Source: JBEKYD01 sp049511335 (GTDB taxonomy: Bacteria; Acidobacteriota; Terriglobia; Bryobacterales; Bryobacteraceae). From it: a DNA stretch of 17,612 nt. The notes beneath the pieces are model-generated. The model was given only the letters and a program-made list of their open reading frames with translations. It was not told the DNA's origin and ran no database searches. The stretch is from assembly GCA_049511335.1 (NCBI GenBank), contig JBEKYD010000262.1, positions 1 to 17,612 of the forward strand. The letters are read 5' to 3'. Shown here one piece after another: positions 14,936-17,612 of the stretch. Each line of letters starts with the position of its first letter. Within the stretch, counting starts at the first letter, position 1. A program made the position numbers and the translations under genes.

Positions 14936-15898
14936 ATGGATCGGCGGAATTTTCTGGGTAATGCGCTCGGCGCGAACGTGCTACTGGCGGGCGCGGGCAC
15001 GGTGGCGGATCAATCGCCGGAGGCGGCCGGCGGCCCTGCCGCGGGAATCGTGGTCGAGAGGCCCGTAGCCGGCCATCCGCATGCGGGAAAGGTGCTGGCA
15101 GCCATCCAGCCACACGCGGACGATATCCCCCTGTTCGCCGCCGGCGCCGCCGCCAAGCTGATTGACGAGGGCTACACCGGCTACCTCATACGCGTCACCA
15201 ACGACGACATGACCGGCCCGGGCAGCGTCGGCGATGGCGTCGCGGCCAACGAGAAGGACAACCAGGCGGTTGCCAAAGCGCTGGGCTGCCGCCAGGTGTT
15301 CGACCTCAATTACAACAATCACCGCATGGACGAAGTCTCGATGGGTGAACTGCGCGCCCGCTTCATCTTTCTCATTCGCCTTCTGAAAGTCGACACGGTA
15401 GTCTGCTACGACCCTTGGAGCAGCTACGAGGAAAATCCGGACCATTACGTCACCGCCCGCGCGGTGGAATCGGCCTGCTGGATGGCCGCCATGCGCAAAG
15501 ACTATCCCGAGCATTTCGCGGCGGGGCTTGAGCCGCATGGCGTGCGGGAGAAATACTATTTTGCGCGTGGACCGCAACTGGTGAACCGGGTGGTGGATAC
15601 GTCGGCCAGCATCGAAAAGAAAATCGATTGCCTGTGCGCCAACGAGGCGCAGGGCCCCGCGGGCGGCGCCGGCGCGCGTTGGAAAGCCCGGCTGGCCGCC
15701 GAAAATCTACGGCTGCCGCTGCTGGGCAATGACGATCGCACCGCGAACCGCGAATATATCCGCCGCTTCGTGCTCGATACGGATGCCGCGCTGGGCCGGC
15801 AATATGGCCTGGCTTTCGCGGAACAGTTTCACTACATCGGGCCGGCGGAATCGACCGTCGAGGACGAAATCAGAAAAAACGCAGTGCCGCTCAGATAG
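14936..15898 (+). CDS. Tat-exported PIG-L family N-deacetylase
   Basis: A 320-residue zinc-dependent deacetylase of the PIG-L/LmbE family, whose members remove N-acetyl groups from GlcNAc-containing molecules and related compounds. The start is set by a near-perfect Shine-Dalgarno. The twin-arginine motif DRRNFLG (2-8) is followed by an Ala/Gly-rich stretch. The metal site is clear: QPHADD with His60, Asp62 and Asp63, where Asp62 is the likely catalytic base, and NPDHYVTAR with His169 as third ligand. DPWSSYEENPDH replaces the more common HP.DHR form. Its neighbours on both sides are SelA-like PLP genes on the opposite strand; the stop lies only 4 bases from the convergent gene's stop. It would supply free amino groups if the cluster degrades an N-acetylated amine (inference). 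Substrate unknown. Confidence 0.92.
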   Translation: MDRRNFLGNALGANVLLAGAGTVADQSPEAAGGPAAGIVVERPVAGHPHAGKVLAAIQPHADDIPLFAAGAAAKLIDEGYTGYLIRVTNDDMTGPGSVGDGVAANEKDNQAVAKALGCRQVFDLNYNNHRMDEVSMGELRARFIFLIRLLKVDTVVCYDPWSSYEENPDHYVTARAVESACWMAAMRKDYPEHFAAGLEPHGVREKYYFARGPQLVNRVVDTSASIEKKIDCLCANEAQGPAGGAGARWKARLAAENLRLPLLGNDDRTANREYIRRFVLDTDAALGRQYGLAFAEQFHYIGPAESTVEDEIRKNAVPLR

Positions 15899-15902
15899 CG
15901 AC

Positions 15903-17162
15903 TCAGGCGGCGGCTTGCGACAGAACTTCATGCAGGCGCCGGGCCACGATGGCGTCTTCACCGGGTTCGAGCATCCAGACGCCCACCACGATGGTGTTCT
16001 CGTCGGAGGGCAACCCTCCCTGGCGCACCCTGCCGGTGACCGGATTGAGCTCGATGCTGGGGCTCCTCCGGCGCAACTCCGTCATGACCGCGATGGGCGA
16101 AATCTTCACCCGCTGCTGGTCATAACGGACGAGCAGATGCGGAACGGCATTGGCGGCGACATCGGGGATGGCTGTGCTGCATTCCACGGTCGGAATGTCC
16201 TTGAGTTGAGCGGCGATTCGGTTGGCGCGGAGACGGAACTCTGCCTCCATCGCGGCGTCGGATTGCGCCAGGAACCAATCGAGCGCCGCCACCATGCCGA
16301 CGATCTGTTCCTTGGCGACCTTCATGCCGCGCCCAATGGTGTCGGAGATGGGCGCATTGTTCAGCGCCGCCGCGGCGATGAGCTCTTTCTTTCCCAGCAG
16401 CAGACCGGCATTTTGGGGGCCCCGTATCCCCTTGCCGCCGGAGAAAGTTACCAGGTCGAATCCCATTTGCGTGTAGTTCCAGAGATTCGAAATCGGCGGC
16501 ACGTCGGCGGCTGCATCGTTGAAGCACGGGACTCCATGGGCGTGGGCCACGCGGATCCAGTCCTCGCGGCCGATCCCGCCGCTCTCCGCGGCGTTGAAGA
16601 AATGCGCCATCACGGTGCGGTCGTTGAAGGCGGATTCGTACTGGGCGAGCGTTTCCACTTCGACGAAGCGGGCGCCGCAGTTGCGGATGGCGTGGTCGTA
16701 ATCGTAGCGGTGCGCCTTCTGCACGATGACCTCGTTGCGGAGGCCGGCAAGATCGATGGGAATGTTGTGGATCGCCGCCCGGTTTGCCCGGGTCATGCAG
16801 GCGGCGGTTCCCAGCGTGAGGGCGCTGGCGGCGCCGTCGGTCACCAGCGCCGCTTCGCAGTGGAGCAGGCGGGCGATGTATTCGCCGGCTGCATTCTGCA
16901 GCTCCGACAGGCGTACCGGCGACTTTGCCGCGCGCGCCACGGCGGCCTGCACGGAGGGCGGCATAATGGAAGCCGTCAAAGCGGTATATGTGCCCGCCGC
17001 ATTGATGATCTTGGTGACGCCGAGTTTCTGGTAATAATCCTCGCCCTGCGGCTCCGGGCGCGAATCCGCCGCCACCAGGGGCCGGGCGGCCATGGCGCTT
17101 CCCGCCAGCAGCCAGTTGCTCCAGCCTAAGAACGTTCGCCGTGTAGTTCGAAACAGGTCCAT
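15903..17162 (-). CDS. Tat-exported SelA-like PLP-dependent enzyme (second paralogue)
   Basis: A 419-residue fold-type I PLP enzyme related to the product of 13261-14883. It shares KIINAAGTYTALT, FSGGKGIRGPQNAGLLLG (Schiff-base Lys244), CFNDAAAD (Asp216 for the PLP ring) and GMKVAKEQIVGMVAALDWF. The twin-arginine motif TRRTFLG (7-13) heads a signal that probably ends near AMA or VAA at 25-32. The C-terminus is the usual small domain (SIELNPVTG, GVWMLEPGEDAIVARRLHEVL) with no extra beta domain, which is the normal family length. AAAGGAG precedes the ATG by 5 bases. The likely reaction is beta-elimination or deamination of an amino acid or amino-sugar acid (inference from relatives); two different paralogues suggest two steps or two substrates. 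It converges on the PIG-L gene with a 4-base gap. Confidence 0.9.
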   Translation of the reverse strand: MDLFRTTRRTFLGWSNWLLAGSAMAARPLVAADSRPEPQGEDYYQKLGVTKIINAAGTYTALTASIMPPSVQAAVARAAKSPVRLSELQNAAGEYIARLLHCEAALVTDGAASALTLGTAACMTRANRAAIHNIPIDLAGLRNEVIVQKAHRYDYDHAIRNCGARFVEVETLAQYESAFNDRTVMAHFFNAAESGGIGREDWIRVAHAHGVPCFNDAAADVPPISNLWNYTQMGFDLVTFSGGKGIRGPQNAGLLLGKKELIAAAALNNAPISDTIGRGMKVAKEQIVGMVAALDWFLAQSDAAMEAEFRLRANRIAAQLKDIPTVECSTAIPDVAANAVPHLLVRYDQQRVKISPIAVMTELRRRSPSIELNPVTGRVRQGGLPSDENTIVVGVWMLEPGEDAIVARRLHEVLSQAAA

Positions 17163-17266
17163 AAGGCTCCTTTTGGAAATACTCTACCGCGAACCGGGGC
17201 TGGCCGGAACGCCAAGCCTTTTCATTAAAGGCTAATGCCACTTCGTAGGGCGGGTCCCCACAGGCG

Positions 17267-17350
17267 TTAACTTAACGGATTGCGGACCAATCCGGCCTTA
17301 ACAGGATTCGTTTCGACGTACGTTCGAATCCTCTCAAACTCCGGAGGCGG
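17267..17350 (-). pseudogene. C-terminal remnant of a REP-associated tyrosine (Y1) transposase
   Basis: Minus-strand translation gives FERIRTYVETNPVKAGLV, then RNPLS and a TAA (17267-17269). The I..Y(V/I)..NPVKAGLV pattern is the conserved C-terminal signature of RAYT/IS200-like Y1 transposases. Only about 26 codons remain: the upstream part is replaced by the 46-nt repeat that begins at 17351, and the usual PEDYPWSS-type end is missing. No HUH catalytic region is in the window. Confidence 0.7.
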
Positions 17351-17396
17351 GCGTCGAGACGAGTCTCGACGCGGCACGCACGAGTGCGTGCGCCAC
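17351..17396 (+). repeat. 46-nt double-hairpin repeat beside the transposase remnant
   Basis: A complete unit: GCGTCGAGA/TCTCGACGC (perfect 9 bp) around CGAG, then GCACGCA/TGCGTGC around CGAG, ending GCGCCAC. It abuts the Y1-transposase fragment, the classic association of REP elements with RAYT transposases. Confidence 0.85.
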
Positions 17397-17417
17397 GTTA
17401 TACCGGGGAAGAGCCGG

Positions 17418-17436
17418 CCAGGGGGTCCGCCCTACT
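17418..17436. repeat. Second copy of the 19-base GC-rich repeat
   Basis: CCAGGGGGTCCGCCCTACT is identical to 191-209, over 17 kb away in this window. The left flank (GAGCCGG) differs, so the hairpin seen at the first copy is weaker here. Confidence 0.7.
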
Positions 17437-17489
17437 GCACATCCGGCGCAAGGCGCTATGCTGAACGCTCTGAATTAGGAGCTGAACTC

Positions 17490-17612
17490 ATGTCGTCCCG
17501 AGCATATGGCACACGCATCGGCGCCGCTCTCGCGCTGGCGGTTTTTCTGAGTTGTCTCACCGCCGCTTCTGCTGAGGTCCGCGTCTGGCAGGGCACGCTC
17601 ACGCTGCCGACC
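17490..17612 (+). CDS. N-terminus of a secreted protein, probably DUF5107 (partial)
   Basis: The first 41 codons only; the gene runs off the window. TAGGAG lies 8 bases before the ATG. A clear Sec signal (RIGAALALAVFLSCLTAASA) has an AxA-type cleavage site just before EVRVWQGTLTLPT. That mature start matches what I recall of DUF5107 proteins, large secreted proteins of Acidobacteria that begin with a V.VW.GTLTLPTY-like strand, often with tetratricopeptide repeats later. The family call rests on about 13 residues. Confidence 0.6.
   Translation, partial: MSSRAYGTRIGAALALAVFLSCLTAASAEVRVWQGTLTLPT

Larger units (their letters stand above)
17246..17436. mobile_element. Possible small relic element bounded by inverted copies of a GC-rich motif
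   Basis: The left end GTAGGGCGGGTCCCC (17246-17260) and the right end GGGGGTCCGCCCTAC (17421-17435) are inverted copies matching at 13 of 15 positions. Between them lie a Y1-transposase C-terminal fragment and a REP-like unit. No target-site duplication was seen, so calling it a mobile element is tentative. Confidence 0.35.
17163..17489. other. Repeat island between the SelA-like gene and the partial gene
   Basis: Contents in order: a 7-bp perfect hairpin AGCCTTT/AAAGGCT (17215-17233), an inverted motif GTAGGGCGGGTCCCC (17246-17260), a transposase remnant on the minus strand (17267-17350), a 46-nt REP-like unit (17351-17396) and a 19-base repeat (17418-17436). A weak promoter for the last gene may be TGCACA (17436) and TATGCT (17457), with a short 15-base spacer. 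Confidence 0.65.

Noticed and set aside
15729..17129. 466-codon plus-strand frame opposite the second SelA-like gene
   Set aside because: Antisense shadow; the minus strand carries conserved PLP motifs, a Tat signal and a ribosome-binding site.
13261..17162. True SelA (selenocysteine synthase) and a selenoprotein system
   Set aside because: Both proteins carry Tat signals and lie among hydrolases; no SelB, SelC tRNA or SelD is present. SelA-like PLP enzymes of catabolism fit better.

Overview
The window is GC-rich and reads like the genome of a soil Acidobacteriota bacterium, most likely of the Solibacter/Bryobacterales type. This is an inference from gene content: an Oar-like TonB-dependent receptor with an N-terminal carboxypeptidase-regulatory-like domain, many short Tat-exported enzymes of 'orphan' families (RidA, DUF362, SelA-like PLP enzymes, PIG-L), a probable DUF5107 protein, and intergenic spaces filled with short palindromic repeats. 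No rRNA, tRNA, CRISPR array or complete mobile element was seen.

Layout. 1-300 is non-coding with a small hairpin repeat. 301-1830 (+) is an ALDH7-type aldehyde dehydrogenase, closed by a good intrinsic terminator. It converges on 1985-4540 (-), a secreted GH3 beta-xylosidase/beta-glucosidase with an inserted PA14 domain. 4541-4847 is a repeat-bearing spacer. 4848-5651 (-) is a GntR/HutC-type regulator that diverges from 5726-9076 (+), a large outer-membrane receptor with a textbook terminator. 9186-9647 (-) is a Tat-exported RidA protein. It diverges from a tight + strand run: DUF362 protein (9708), unknown secreted protein (10783) and cog3964-type amidohydrolase (11728-13038). After a spacer holding a 106-bp palindromic repeat come a Tat-exported SelA-like PLP enzyme with an extra C-terminal beta domain (13261-14883, -), a Tat-exported PIG-L deacetylase (14936-15898, +) and a second Tat-exported SelA-like PLP enzyme (15903-17162, -). 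The window ends in a repeat island with the remains of a REP-associated (Y1) transposase and the first 41 codons of a secreted protein that looks like a DUF5107 protein.

How the genes may work together (inference). From 9186 to 17162 every product has an apparent export signal, and five of the seven carry a twin-arginine motif. Tat export suits enzymes that must fold around a cofactor before export, such as PLP enzymes. PLP-dependent elimination releases enamine/imine products, and RidA proteins hydrolyse such products. A PIG-L N-deacetylase and a cog3964 deacetylase would unmask amino groups. The cluster can therefore be read as an extracytoplasmic route that de-N-acetylates an amino sugar, sugar acid or amino-acid derivative, eliminates ammonia with PLP enzymes and clears the enamine with RidA. 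The GntR/TonB-receptor pair next door could sense and import a related ligand. This reading is a hypothesis; the substrate cannot be told from sequence.

Two technical points affect use of the annotation. The DUF362 gene appears to carry a one-base deletion near 10730 that replaces its natural C-terminus. Several starts differ from the longest open frames: ALDH at 301, GntR at 5651, RidA at 9647, SelA-like at 14883 and PIG-L at 14936.
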